From the NCBI RefSeq assembly GCF_001277235.1, contig NZ_CP012266.1, positions 3,162,001-3,226,000 of the forward strand: DNA of 64,000 nucleotides, in the 5' to 3' direction. This document shows positions 1 through 8,388 of the stretch, piece by piece; positions within the stretch are counted from its first letter, which is position 1, and each line of letters opens with the position of its first letter. A program made the position numbers and the translations under genes. The stretch is from Cronobacter dublinensis subsp. dublinensis LMG 23823. Its GTDB lineage: Bacteria > Pseudomonadota > Gammaproteobacteria > Enterobacterales > Enterobacteriaceae. The notes under the pieces are model-generated. The model worked only from the letters and a program-made list of their open reading frames with translations, was not told the origin of the DNA and made no database searches.

Positions 1-1
1 G

Positions 2-193
2 TTTTTCTGGCCTTTCGCCCTGCCGACGCTTGCGGGCAATATCATCGGCGGGACGTTTATCTTCGCACTATTGAGCCACGCGCAGATCCGTAATGATATG
101 GCGGCGCAGAAAAAGGAACAGGCCACGGCGCAGGCGAAAAGCGAGAAGGTGATCGCGCAAAAAGAGGAAGAAGCACGACGCGCCGCGCGCTAA
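2..193 (+). CDS. yfdC: YfdC-type formate/nitrite transporter family protein, C-terminal end (partial)
   Basis: Only the last 63 codons are present; the gene runs off the left edge. The visible part is the end of a membrane segment (GNIIGGTFIFALLSHAQIRND) followed by a charged, Lys/Glu/Ala-rich cytoplasmic tail, as in E. coli YfdC of the formate/nitrite channel (FNT) family. Its place directly upstream of tRNA-Arg argW is the same as in E. coli, which supports the assignment. Transport substrate of YfdC is not firmly established. Confidence 0.8.
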   Translation, partial: FFWPFALPTLAGNIIGGTFIFALLSHAQIRNDMAAQKKEQATAQAKSEKVIAQKEEEARRAAR

Positions 194-269
194 GTATGGC
201 GAGGAATTGAACAAACAGGCGGCGGAGCCCTTAACGGCGGTGTAAAAATCGGTATACTGACGCCGCCTC

Positions 270-344
270 GTCCCCTTAGTTAAATGGATATAACGAGCCC
301 CTCCTAAGGGCTAGTTGCAGGTTCGATTCCTGCAGGGGACGCCA
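270..344 (+). tRNA. argW: tRNA-Arg (CCU anticodon), argW
   Basis: A complete 75-base cloverleaf with encoded CCA: acceptor GTCCCCT pairs with AGGGGAC, the anticodon loop shows CCT, and the T arm is GGTTCGATTCC. A -10-like TATACT lies about 15 bases upstream. argW is a known integration site: in E. coli the CPS-53 (KplE1) prophage sits here behind the same yfdC gene. An integrase remnant follows here too. Confidence 0.96.
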
Positions 345-460
345 TTTTGATGTTTGCCCGCCTCCGTTAAAGTTCGCAAATCTTACTTAAACCCAGTCCA
401 CAAGCCATTCCAACGTTCGTTCTTGTTCGCGTCGGTTCGTTGAAAGCCTCATTTTTTTCT

Positions 461-522
461 TGGGTAAATTTTGGGTAAAATAGTTTTACCCATCAAATTT
501 TTACCCAGTTGGGTTTTACCCA
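461..522. repeat. Five-copy TTTACCCA / TGGGTAAA repeat cluster before the integrase
   Basis: Two copies of TGGGTAAA (461-468, 472-479) are followed by three copies of the reverse complement TTTACCCA (485-492, 500-507, 515-522). The last three are exactly 15 bases apart, and the final one abuts the integrase ATG at 523. The middle two copies form an inverted repeat around position 482. This looks like a set of arm-type integrase sites or an autoregulatory operator for the integrase; that role is inferred. Confidence 0.75.
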
Positions 523-1543
523 ATGCTTACTATCAAGCAGATCGACGCAGCCAAACCTAAAGAAAAGCCCTACCGTTTAGCCGATGGGAATGGGCTATAT
601 CTTTACGTGCCAGTGAGCGGAAAAAAGGTTTGGCAGGTTCGTTATCACATTGGCGGGAAAGAAAAAATCCATACTGTCGGCAAATACCCTGAGATCGGCC
701 CGGCAAATGTAATCAGAAGGATATGCGACTGAACTACGCCGAATATTTGATGCAGATATTTTGCCGTTTCCTGGCGGCATGGCTTTAGAAGAAATAAAAC
801 CCATGACGCTTTTAGCGGTGCTACGCCGGTTCGAAGACCGTGGTGCAATGGAGCTGGCCAATAAGGCACGTCGGCGCTGCGGAGAGGTGTTTCGATATGC
901 CGTAGTAACCGGTAGAGCTAAATATAATCCTGCGCCTGATCTGGCTGATGCTATGAAGGGATACGGGAAAAAGAATTTCCCGTTTCTTCCAGCTGATCAG
1001 ATCCCTGCTTTCAACCAAGCGCTTGCAGGCTATGGTGGGAGCGTGGTTTCTCGCATTGCTACTCAGGTGCTTCAATATACGGCCATGCGTACTAAAGAGT
1101 TGCGCTCTATGCTGTGGCAGAACGTTGATTTTGAAAGCTGGCTTATCTTAATCGATGCGGAAGTAATGAAAAATCGCAAACAACATTTGGTTCCAATGTC
1201 GCAGCAGGTCTACGATCTTTTAAAGCATCTTCAACCCATTACTTCGCTTTCGCCGTTCGTGTTTGCCGGCCGTAACGATAAGCGTAAACCTATGAGCGAG
1301 AACACCGTTTTACAGGTTATCCGCCAAATCGGGTACGAGGGTTTGGCAAGCGGTCATGGCTTTCGACACCAGTTCAGTACCATTCTTAACGAGCATAGCT
1401 GGCCTCAGGATGCTATAGAACGCCAGCAAGCTCACATTGATCGCAATAACATTCGCGGCATATACAATCATGCTCAATATTTGGATAAACGGCGGGAAAT
1501 GATGCAATGGTGGGCTGATTGGCTAGATGGAATTATTAAGTAA
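523..1543 (+). pseudogene. Tyrosine recombinase (prophage integrase), broken by an internal deletion
   Basis: The N-terminal part (523-732) has the DUF4102-type arm-binding domain typical of argW/P4-like integrases (MLTIKQIDAAKPKEKPYRL...). The C-terminal part resumes in another frame at about 713 (YATELRR, then the catalytic domain) and runs to 1543. Against the usual length of about 385-400 residues, some 50-60 residues of the core-binding domain are missing between YPEIG and YATELRR, with a frame change. Catalytic residues are still visible: Arg in MRTKELR, HGFRH, an AHIDRN-type histidine, and the YNHAQYL tyrosine. The protein is therefore unlikely to be functional unless the second part is made separately from ATG 761. 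Confidence 0.88.
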
Positions 1544-1635
1544 TGTACAAAACAATAAATTAGGCAATTTACATACTCGCCTTATATACACATTTAATTT
1601 CTTGAATTAAATATATTTTATAGGCCGAGAAACAA

Positions 1636-1663
1636 AAATATGCCGCCCGGAGGCGGCATTTTC
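1636..1663. terminator. Bidirectional rho-independent terminator
   Basis: The stem ATGCCGCC / GGCGGCAT around a CGG loop has an A-run on the left and a T-run on the right. It lies between the convergent integrase remnant and the AIPR gene and could end both transcripts. Confidence 0.75.
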
Positions 1664-1665
1664 TT

Positions 1666-3441
1666 TCACCCCATATTCTCAGAAACTTCTTCCGCACCTA
1701 GTAGATAACTAATTACACTTAATACCTTCTCTCTATTCTGGAAAAACCTTGCAATATAACTAGTTGGAAATCTTCTTTGTATGTAGTTGTAAGTTTCAGA
1801 AGCCATATCAATACAATCATCCAATGACATATTCCTTTCATATGATATTAAATGGTTTTCTATTGATGCAATTTTTAATCTATCCATCAAAATGGATATT
1901 AAGACATAATTTCCATGAATCATTACTTGGTGAATTTGTTTTTGATTTTCTTTATCTAATGAAAGAAGCCTGACTATGCTTTCTTGTAGAATATCATTTG
2001 ACATTCTATAAGCATTAACTTTGTTTATAATCTCCAGTCCTGTGGGGCCATTTTCAACAGGGAAAACTTTCTCATACAGTCCACCCCAACTTTCAAAGAA
2101 ACGGCCTCTATTTAATTTCAATGATGATAGTAACGTCTCATCCTTAGATGAACATACTAAGGCATTTAAAGCATCATCGATGTCTATTGTATTACTACTA
2201 GTCGGGCCGGAATCCTCTTGCCTTAGGAGTTTGTAGCTATATCCCCCAATAAAATTTATTTCTCGCTGTATTCTTTGTTGCTCAGGTCTTTGAGAAGAGA
2301 AATCCCTTCCTGTAACTCTATTTTGTGTATTATTGAATTTTGTTACAGATGTCAAAAAATCATCTTCAGCTGCATTGATAAATCTAATATTGACTTTAAT
2401 TAAATCTTTTTTCTCCTCAGGTAACGAATGAAAAACTTCACCGATTGTACTAACGGTTTGAGCTCCGTTTATAATGCTGAGGTTTTTAAAGCTAAAAAGG
2501 CCATATCTCCTGCTAGTACTAAGATTGACCATACTCTCTTCTACTTCACTATATACAGCAGTGATACCGTTATTATAATACCAGAAATTACTTGGCTGTT
2601 CTTGAAGTGTTCTTTTAATTCCTGTATTTATTGTTGAACTTCCAAGCACGCTTCTAATATTTTTTTCAAATAATGAATATTTATATTTCCTCCACCATTC
2701 ATATAAGAGCCTTGCCGAGATAGTTCCATATATTGCCTTATAAGGATTTGCTATTTCCCCATAGCTTTCCAAATGCACATTCTCGACATTGATTGAACCA
2801 GAGCGCTCAGTTGAAAGACCATCCATTATAACTTGTATATCTGCTGGCTCAAAAAGAACTGAGTACTCCTCACGATCTTGAATATCTTTAAAAAGTAGAG
2901 ATCTATTTTGAACTTGCTCCCAAAAAGATATATCTGCCTTAACCTCGTCGCTGGGCTGGTGTACACCCGTATAAATAAATACACAAATGCATTTATATGT
3001 GAATCCTGATATCGCTTCGCTAATAGCATCTTTGTTTTTTAAGAATCTTTCATTGAAAGTAGTAAAATCTCCAGCTATTACTTTAACACAGGCATCCTTA
3101 AACCTTCCAAATTCTCTTGTGGTGATAGAACCCTCACCATTTTTAATATACTTTGACTGCACTATAACTATTTTTTTAGAGTTTTTATTAACATAGACAG
3201 CATCAATCCCGCCATCATCTTTTCCGTCGCACACGGCGTTAGCTGCAAGTTCAGGATCTGGTTCATCGCCATACAGGCTTACCGCATGAGCAGCCACACA
3301 GCGAGTTATAAGAGTTTCATTTCTATGTTCGCCAACAGATTTAACATCTTTCATGTCAATAAATAGGCCGTAAACAGACTCAAGTTGTTTGGTTATACGA
3401 ACCAAGCCTGCTGTTTGAGTAGCTTTATCATACTGGGGCAT
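1666..3441 (-). CDS. AIPR-family abortive infection / phage resistance protein
   Basis: The 591-residue protein has the signature AIPR block in its middle: NIRSVLGSSTINTGI, FWYYNNGITAVYSE and IINGAQTVSTIGEVF (about residues 260-350). Near the N terminus, DGGIDAVYVN (about 76-85) followed by IVIVQSKYIKN (about 91-101) resembles a PD-(D/E)XK nuclease core (Asp...Gln-x-Lys). The family is known from phage-resistance loci; its mechanism is poorly understood. The start is supported by AGGAG 8 bases upstream. The gene is much more AT-rich than the backbone and sits alone in the argW island, so it reads as acquired defence cargo. No partner gene such as a methyltransferase or helicase is present. 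Nuclease activity is inferred. Confidence 0.85.
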   Translation of the reverse strand: MPQYDKATQTAGLVRITKQLESVYGLFIDMKDVKSVGEHRNETLITRCVAAHAVSLYGDEPDPELAANAVCDGKDDGGIDAVYVNKNSKKIVIVQSKYIKNGEGSITTREFGRFKDACVKVIAGDFTTFNERFLKNKDAISEAISGFTYKCICVFIYTGVHQPSDEVKADISFWEQVQNRSLLFKDIQDREEYSVLFEPADIQVIMDGLSTERSGSINVENVHLESYGEIANPYKAIYGTISARLLYEWWRKYKYSLFEKNIRSVLGSSTINTGIKRTLQEQPSNFWYYNNGITAVYSEVEESMVNLSTSRRYGLFSFKNLSIINGAQTVSTIGEVFHSLPEEKKDLIKVNIRFINAAEDDFLTSVTKFNNTQNRVTGRDFSSQRPEQQRIQREINFIGGYSYKLLRQEDSGPTSSNTIDIDDALNALVCSSKDETLLSSLKLNRGRFFESWGGLYEKVFPVENGPTGLEIINKVNAYRMSNDILQESIVRLLSLDKENQKQIHQVMIHGNYVLISILMDRLKIASIENHLISYERNMSLDDCIDMASETYNYIQRRFPTSYIARFFQNREKVLSVISYLLGAEEVSENMG

Positions 3442-3574
3442 CCGTTACACTCCTGTGCATGCAACAAAAAAGATCAATATCATAAGACGAGGATAATATT
3501 AAAAAGAACAGTTTTTTATTTAATTTGAGAGTTTAGTAATGATTCTTTTTTGTGTGTAAAGTGTGATGCGCCAA

Positions 3575-3901
3575 TCAAATTATTGGCCGCTGATCCGTGA
3601 TACTATCTGCGCTGTGAATGGTATGCGTAACCACTCCGGCGATCTCCACATCATCCAGCGCCGAGCCATCCTGCGATTCCCCATCATCAGTAATGATCCC
3701 GTGTTGGGTGATAAACCCAAATTGCACATTCCCATATCAAGAGAAAAGAACGGTCGCGCCGATGGTCGCCATTATGCTGATATCTATCACTGCGTAGCCG
3801 GTGGGCGTCTCCACGATCCGGCAATTCATGCTAATAGCGCATATCCCATCGAGAGTTACGCGGCGCTCGATAAAGTCGGTGGCGGGAGATGGAAAGCCCA
3901 T
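3575..3901 (-). pseudogene. Phage S24/UmuD-like protein interrupted by a stop codon
   Basis: From ATG 3901 the frame reads MGFPSPATDFIERRVTLD, very like the UmuD motif GFPSPAADYVEQRIDL. It continues to an in-frame TGA at 3737-3739, then in the same frame to FITQHGIITDDGE and ALDDVEIAGVVTHTIH, a C-terminal pattern seen in S24-type phage proteins, ending at 3575. Without the internal stop it would be about 108 residues. I see no clear GDSM serine motif, so it may be a catalytically dead relative. It is translationally linked to the upstream phage-type ORF, two bases away. Confidence 0.6.
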
Positions 3902-3903
3902 AA

Positions 3904-4125
3904 TCAGATCCCCCCGTTCGGGTTGTACATCGCCAGGGTGCGATTTTCGCCTTCCTCGGTCGATATGTCTTTGAACGTGGTCAGGCAAGCATCCATCCAT
4001 TCGTTAGCCTGCTTAAGTGTCCAGTTCCAGTTAACGGTGCCCAGTTCATGCACAAAGTCGGCAGTTGTGACAACGCAGCGGCCTTTGACGCCATTTTGGC
4101 CTTTGTTACCCTCCTGAACGCTCAC
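3904..4125 (-). CDS. Small phage-type protein of unknown function
   Basis: A 73-residue frame begins at GTG 4125 and contains CVVTTADFVHELGTVNWNW and a C-terminal stretch rich in Glu and Asn. It resembles small prophage proteins encoded just before UmuD-like genes in lambdoid remnants, but I cannot name the family. Its stop lies two bases before the start of the broken S24-like gene, as in a phage operon. An upstream GTG is used because no ATG fits, and I see no strong ribosome site; the 5' end may be truncated. Confidence 0.45.
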   Translation of the reverse strand: MSVQEGNKGQNGVKGRCVVTTADFVHELGTVNWNWTLKQANEWMDACLTTFKDISTEEGENRTLAMYNPNGGI

Positions 4126-4444
4126 TTTGCATCCCGTTCGCCTTCATGTACGTTTGTGCTCGTGCTGTGAGCGTCAGACCTTTATCCCGGGAATTTCAGA
4201 TAAGAAAAATCATCCATCGTTCTGGTATACCTGAGACGTTAAAGACGATTTCTGATGCTGGTTCCAGGATAGACATCTTCTGAAATGACACGCATTTTAA
4301 AAAGTCACAACGATTATGAAAGTACATCTTTTTCAGGATATACTGGTTTTATGGATACTGTACCGAATTTAAAAAATGTGCATATATTTACGTTATTTTT
4401 ATTACTATACTCATTTAGCGATTAATAATCCGTACAGATTCACG
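4126..4444. other. Intergenic, no gene seen
   Basis: About 320 bases between the phage remnant and the orphan gene. The left part is of backbone-like composition; the right part, from about 4300, is AT-rich and probably holds the promoter of the orphan gene. I found no tRNA, no terminator and no convincing attachment site. Confidence 0.5.
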
Positions 4445-4993
4445 ATGCGCGAAACCTCTCAGGAACTAAAAAATAAACTGATTGATGGTTTGGCCCTCTA
4501 TCTCAGACAAGGTTATATAAACCCTTATTATATCAATAGTGACTGTATGGATGAAGGCGCAGAAGAGGCTGCCCGTTACCTGAGTGAGCTTGATGCGATC
4601 GATGAAAAGGCCTCTGCTTTTTTCAGGAAACAGATAGTGGAATCGACCTTTATTCAAAATGGATTATTCAAAGCGCATTGCCTGGGCGATCTGCTTTTAT
4701 CGGATAAACACAGAGCCTGGGCGATGGACTATTTAATTGAAAACCACCACCATTTACTGTCAGAGCCTCTGAAAGCGGCAATGTTCTATTTGTTTTGCGC
4801 TAAAAACGATCCTTGCGATCATGATGTTGTTCCCGCGCAGTTAATCGCAGGTATGAAAAATCGCTACAAAAAAATTATAGAAGAGAACCCGGCATCTCGT
4901 TATCGGAGTGTTTCTGCGTTTGAAATCTTAACCGATAATGAACTCTCCGAATTAACTGAAGAATATCATGCTTTCTGTAAAGCTTATCCTTAA
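4445..4993 (+). CDS. Orphan protein, unknown function
   Basis: An unrecognised soluble protein of about 182 residues. I prefer the internal Met at 4445 (MRETSQELKNKL) over the upstream ATG at 4376, because the extra 23 residues are Tyr/Ile-rich and look like translated AT-rich leader; neither start has a strong ribosome site. The protein is acidic, largely alpha-helical in appearance, with no signal peptide or membrane segment. The reading frame is well used and AT-rich, unlike the backbone. Its position between a phage remnant and aqpZ suggests acquisition; an immunity-protein role is possible but nothing in the sequence shows it. Confidence 0.6.
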   Translation: MRETSQELKNKLIDGLALYLRQGYINPYYINSDCMDEGAEEAARYLSELDAIDEKASAFFRKQIVESTFIQNGLFKAHCLGDLLLSDKHRAWAMDYLIENHHHLLSEPLKAAMFYLFCAKNDPCDHDVVPAQLIAGMKNRYKKIIEENPASRYRSVSAFEILTDNELSELTEEYHAFCKAYP

Positions 4994-5237
4994 TGGGCAT
5001 TATTGAAAAAAGAACTTAATCACAAAAGCAGACTTGCCTCGCTTGTGTTCAACGCAAACCAAACAATGCCCTCACAGAAAATTAAATTTACTCACATAAC
5101 TTAAGCATATTCATACAGGATATAACATTCTCGTCCTGTTTAAGAACAGTGCCCGGTTTATTTATTACGTTCAGAAGATATGATGTCCGCCGTTATATAA
5201 CCACGTAATAATGATAGTGAATACAAGGAAGATAAAA

Positions 5238-5933
5238 ATGTTGAGAAAAAATGCGGCTGAGTTTTTCGGCACATTCTGGCTGGTATTCGGTGGCTGCGGG
5301 AGCGCTGTACTGGCCGCCGCTTTCCCTGAACTGGGCATTGGTTTTACAGGAGTAGCGCTTGCGTTTGGTCTGACCGTCGTAACGATGGCCTATGCCGTAG
5401 GGCATATTTCCGGCGGGCATTTTAACCCTGCCGTCACGCTGGGCTTATGGGCAGGCGGACGCATTACCTTTAATGACGTCATTCCTTACATCCTTTCCCA
5501 GGTTATTGGGGGGATTGCCGCGGCAGGCGTACTCTATGCCATCGCGAGCGGCAAAGCGGGCTTTGACGCCGTCGCCTGCGGTTTCGCCGCCAACGGCTAC
5601 GGCGAACACTCACCGGCTGGTTATAGCCTTACGGCAGCCATCCTGACTGAACTGGTGCTGACGGCCTTCTTCCTTTTGATTATCCACGGCGCCACCGATA
5701 AAAACGCACCGGCGAAATTTGCGCCGCTGGCGATTGGCCTGGCCCTGACGCTGATTCATCTCATCAGCATTCCCGTCACCAATACGTCGGTGAACCCTGC
5801 GAGAAGCATGGCAGTCGCTATTTTCCAGGGCGGCTGGGCTTTACAGCAATTGTGGGTGTTCTGGATAGTCCCGATGGTGGGCGGCGTCGTGGGCGGCCTG
5901 ATTTATCGTTATCTGTTGCAGAGTAAAGACTGA
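5238..5933 (+). CDS. aqpZ: Aquaporin Z, water channel
   Basis: A 231-residue inner-membrane major intrinsic protein that passes water across the membrane. Both pore loops are intact: HFNPAVT (about residues 60-66) and NTSVNPARS (about 182-190), the second Arg forming the selectivity filter. The N terminus, LRKNAAEFFGTFWLVFGGCGSAVL, is that of AqpZ. The start at 5238 has AAGGAAG 7 bases upstream and matches the known N terminus; an in-frame ATG at 5211 would add nine residues. It is a single gene flanked by acquired-looking DNA on both sides. Confidence 0.95.
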   Translation: MLRKNAAEFFGTFWLVFGGCGSAVLAAAFPELGIGFTGVALAFGLTVVTMAYAVGHISGGHFNPAVTLGLWAGGRITFNDVIPYILSQVIGGIAAAGVLYAIASGKAGFDAVACGFAANGYGEHSPAGYSLTAAILTELVLTAFFLLIIHGATDKNAPAKFAPLAIGLALTLIHLISIPVTNTSVNPARSMAVAIFQGGWALQQLWVFWIVPMVGGVVGGLIYRYLLQSKD

Positions 5934-6003
5934 TTCATATTCACTGCTGCGGGTATGTCCGCGTTAGCGACAGCCCGGTAGAAACACTACACGTTTTTAT
6001 TTT

Positions 6004-6026
6004 AAAGCCCCGAAAGGGGCTTTTAT
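6004..6026 (+). terminator. Terminator after aqpZ
   Basis: Stem AAAGCCCC / GGGGCTTT with a GAAA tetraloop, followed by TTTATCTTT. Confidence 0.85.
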
Positions 6027-6221
6027 CTTTATCATAAGTACCTCGCCCACATAACATTAAATCATAATTGATATCAATATTGCATGTTTATATCTTGATA
6101 AGTGCTTTGAAATAAACACATGAAATTCAAATCTGTACTTTTCTAACAAATTTAATAGTTGAAAAAGACCCGACATCCATTAATATAAAAATGTTTTATT
6201 TATTAATATAAAGGAATATAC

Positions 6222-7067
6222 ATGACAAGGTTGACATCTTTCCCGATTAATTTATTTACATCACAACGCAAGTTTAATGACCACAATGCAGATGACATGA
6301 AATGTGGTGATCTCACAGAATATCAATTAAAAAATTCATATTTTATTTATGACGTATCAAATATAGTTGACCCTTTTACCCTTTCAAAAAAGACTGGGTT
6401 TAACAACCCTCAATCTATGTTTGCTGGCGTTTATGGAAACAATCATCAAAATTTTGTTAACAAAAAACAATGTGCAGACTTATTGTTTGATGAGTTGAGA
6501 GCAACATCTCTTCCTTTTGCATTTTATGGGCAGTATCGTCACTTAATTAATAAAATGTTTACTCATCTACAGAAAAACACAGGTGAAAATTTTGAAGATA
6601 GCATTCTGCATAAAGCTTACAAGAATCTCATTTTGAATAACATTACAAAAACAAGCGCTTTTTATGCCATCAAAGATACAATTAACCAGTATATCACTTT
6701 AATAAATACTGATGAAGAATACTTCTTAGTTGATGCTTTGAGTAGTAACCTGAAAAAATCAGTCCTGCCGAAATTTGATGCCTTCTCTGATAAGTTCAAT
6801 GGAATGGCAATCTCTATCCACGACGTACATGCGACAAAAATTGATTTACTCAATATTGAAGTTTCTAAACTCAAGTGGCGGGCAGAAATTAAATTTACTG
6901 CGCAAGACCATTTTGGACTAGATGATACGGACATCAACAACAAGAAATTTAGCCAGTTTCAATTCTTTAAAGCCTGGTTTATCCTTCGACGTTATGAGCG
7001 TTTTGCTTATCGGCCATTTTTCACTGATATGCAAGCCACTGTTACGCTTGAAGGATCGTCAAGATGA
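6222..7067 (+). CDS. DUF3289 family protein, putative toxin-like protein
   Basis: The 281-residue protein matches the enterobacterial DUF3289 (YPO3983-like) pattern as I remember it, including a C-terminal segment of the FKAWFILRRYERFAYRPF type. It has no signal peptide or membrane segment. AAGGA lies 7 bases before the ATG. The gene overlaps the next by four bases (ATGA), so the pair is translationally coupled. Members are often found near type VI secretion genes such as hcp and are suspected effectors; there is no such machinery in this window. The base composition is strikingly AT-rich. Function is inferred from association only. Confidence 0.72.
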   Translation: MTRLTSFPINLFTSQRKFNDHNADDMKCGDLTEYQLKNSYFIYDVSNIVDPFTLSKKTGFNNPQSMFAGVYGNNHQNFVNKKQCADLLFDELRATSLPFAFYGQYRHLINKMFTHLQKNTGENFEDSILHKAYKNLILNNITKTSAFYAIKDTINQYITLINTDEEYFLVDALSSNLKKSVLPKFDAFSDKFNGMAISIHDVHATKIDLLNIEVSKLKWRAEIKFTAQDHFGLDDTDINNKKFSQFQFFKAWFILRRYERFAYRPFFTDMQATVTLEGSSR

Positions 7068-7513
7068 AATTAAAGGCAACACTTGTACTCATTTTCATAG
7101 TAATACTGGCTATCGTCTTGTATTCCGTGCAAGGTAACGAGAAAGTTGACGTTGTGGACGTGCATCGCGACGATTTTGCGCCTGTGATAGTGGTTAAAAA
7201 CTTCCCCTCATCGCCTGAAGAAAAAATCACATGGTGGGTTAAGCAAAGCCCGGATATTCTGGCTCGCTATTCGCTGAAAAATAAGTCCGCTGCGATTGTC
7301 AGAAACTTTTATATTTACGATTTCGGCAAAGGTTATCAGCCGCTGGGTAAAGAAGACCGTCTCTGCTTTGCCGGAATCAAAGCCCCTGATAATTGCCTCG
7401 ATAAACACATCCTGATGATTGTCCGCGAACGCAAAGATGGTCATACGCAGTTCGATATTAATAATGAAACCTGGCAAACAGACAGCCACGGTGACATCGT
7501 AAAATACCGCTAA
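7064..7513 (+). CDS. DUF943 family membrane-anchored protein
   Basis: 149 residues: one N-terminal membrane segment (about residues 4-22, ATLVLIFIVILAIVLYSV) and a periplasmic domain with the DUF943 hallmarks VVDVHRDDF, VKNFPSSPEEKITWW and DRLCFAGIKAPDNCLDK. The two cysteines in the last motif may form a disulfide. It starts inside the stop of the DUF3289 gene. A single-pass protein facing the periplasm next to a suspected effector would suit an immunity role, but this is not established for the family. Confidence 0.78.
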   Translation: MKLKATLVLIFIVILAIVLYSVQGNEKVDVVDVHRDDFAPVIVVKNFPSSPEEKITWWVKQSPDILARYSLKNKSAAIVRNFYIYDFGKGYQPLGKEDRLCFAGIKAPDNCLDKHILMIVRERKDGHTQFDINNETWQTDSHGDIVKYR

Positions 7514-7539
7514 TAATCCTGCTTTGCGTCTCCATAAAA

Positions 7540-7565
7540 AAAACCACCGCATTAACGGTGGGTTT
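7540..7565. terminator. Bidirectional terminator between DUF943 gene and budC
   Basis: Stem CCACCG / CGGTGG with an eight-T tract when read on the minus strand and GTTTTC on the plus strand. It mainly looks suited to ending the bud operon. Confidence 0.8.
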
Positions 7566-7597
7566 TCGGACGAGCCGAAAAAGGTAGATGATAAGGA

Positions 7598-8368
7598 TTA
7601 ACTGAATACCATACCGCCGTCGATAAGCAGCGACTGGCCGGTCATGTAGTCCGAGTCAGGGCCTGCAAGGAACGAAACGCACGCGGCGACATCTTCCGGC
7701 TCGGAGAGGCGGCCCAGCGTGATGCGTTTGGCGAACTCTTCCGTGCCGTAGCCAAGCGGTTTGCCCGCAGCTTCAGAGATCTGACGGTCGATTTCCGCCC
7801 ACATCGGGGTTTTCACAATACCGGGGCAGAAGCCATTAACGGTAATACCAAGCGGCGCTAAATCGCGCGCGGCGGTCTGGGTCAGGCCGCGCACCGCGAA
7901 TTTACTGGAGCTGTAGACCGCAAGCTCCGGGTTGCCGACGTGGCCTGCCTGCGAGCAGGCGTTGATGATTTTCCCGCCGTGGCCTTCGGCTTTGAAAGCC
8001 TCAATGGCAGCCTGCATACCCCAGATAACGCCTTTGACGTTGATGTTATACACCCTGTCGATCACCTCTTCGGTGATCGTTTCAATCGGCGTTGACGGCG
8101 CGATGCCCGCGTTATTGACGATAACGTCAAAGCCGCCAAGCGCTTTGCGGGTCTGTTCCACCGCCGCGAAGACCTGATCGCGTTTAGACACATCGACGGT
8201 CACTGCTACCGCGCTGCCGCCCTGCTCGTTGATTTCCTGCGCCACGGCATTGGCGGTTTCCGCGTTGTAATCGGCAATCGCGACCGCGAAACCATCTTTC
8301 ACCAGACGCAGCGCGATGGCTTTGCCAATACCCTGTCCTGCGCCTGTCACCAGTGCTACTTTTTTCAT
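7598..8368 (-). CDS. budC: Acetoin reductase / 2,3-butanediol dehydrogenase
   Basis: A 256-residue short-chain dehydrogenase that reduces diacetyl to acetoin and acetoin to 2,3-butanediol with NADH, the last step of butanediol fermentation. It shows the cofactor loop TGAGQGIG (residues 8-15), NNAG, the catalytic YSSSK (Tyr-x-x-x-Lys near 152-156) and a C terminus ending in DGGMVFS. It is the last gene of the budABC operon, 20 bases after budB. Confidence 0.93.
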   Translation of the reverse strand: MKKVALVTGAGQGIGKAIALRLVKDGFAVAIADYNAETANAVAQEINEQGGSAVAVTVDVSKRDQVFAAVEQTRKALGGFDVIVNNAGIAPSTPIETITEEVIDRVYNINVKGVIWGMQAAIEAFKAEGHGGKIINACSQAGHVGNPELAVYSSSKFAVRGLTQTAARDLAPLGITVNGFCPGIVKTPMWAEIDRQISEAAGKPLGYGTEEFAKRITLGRLSEPEDVAACVSFLAGPDSDYMTGQSLLIDGGMVFS

Positions 8369-8388
8369 AATACGTTCCTTTTGGTAAG

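Noticed and set aside
338..4098. 12-base direct repeat GACGCCATTTTG at the argW 3' end (338-349) and at 4087-4098 as possible attL/attR
   Set aside because: The second copy lies inside a phage-type coding frame and the match does not extend into the conserved tRNA T arm; it is too short to accept as an attachment site.
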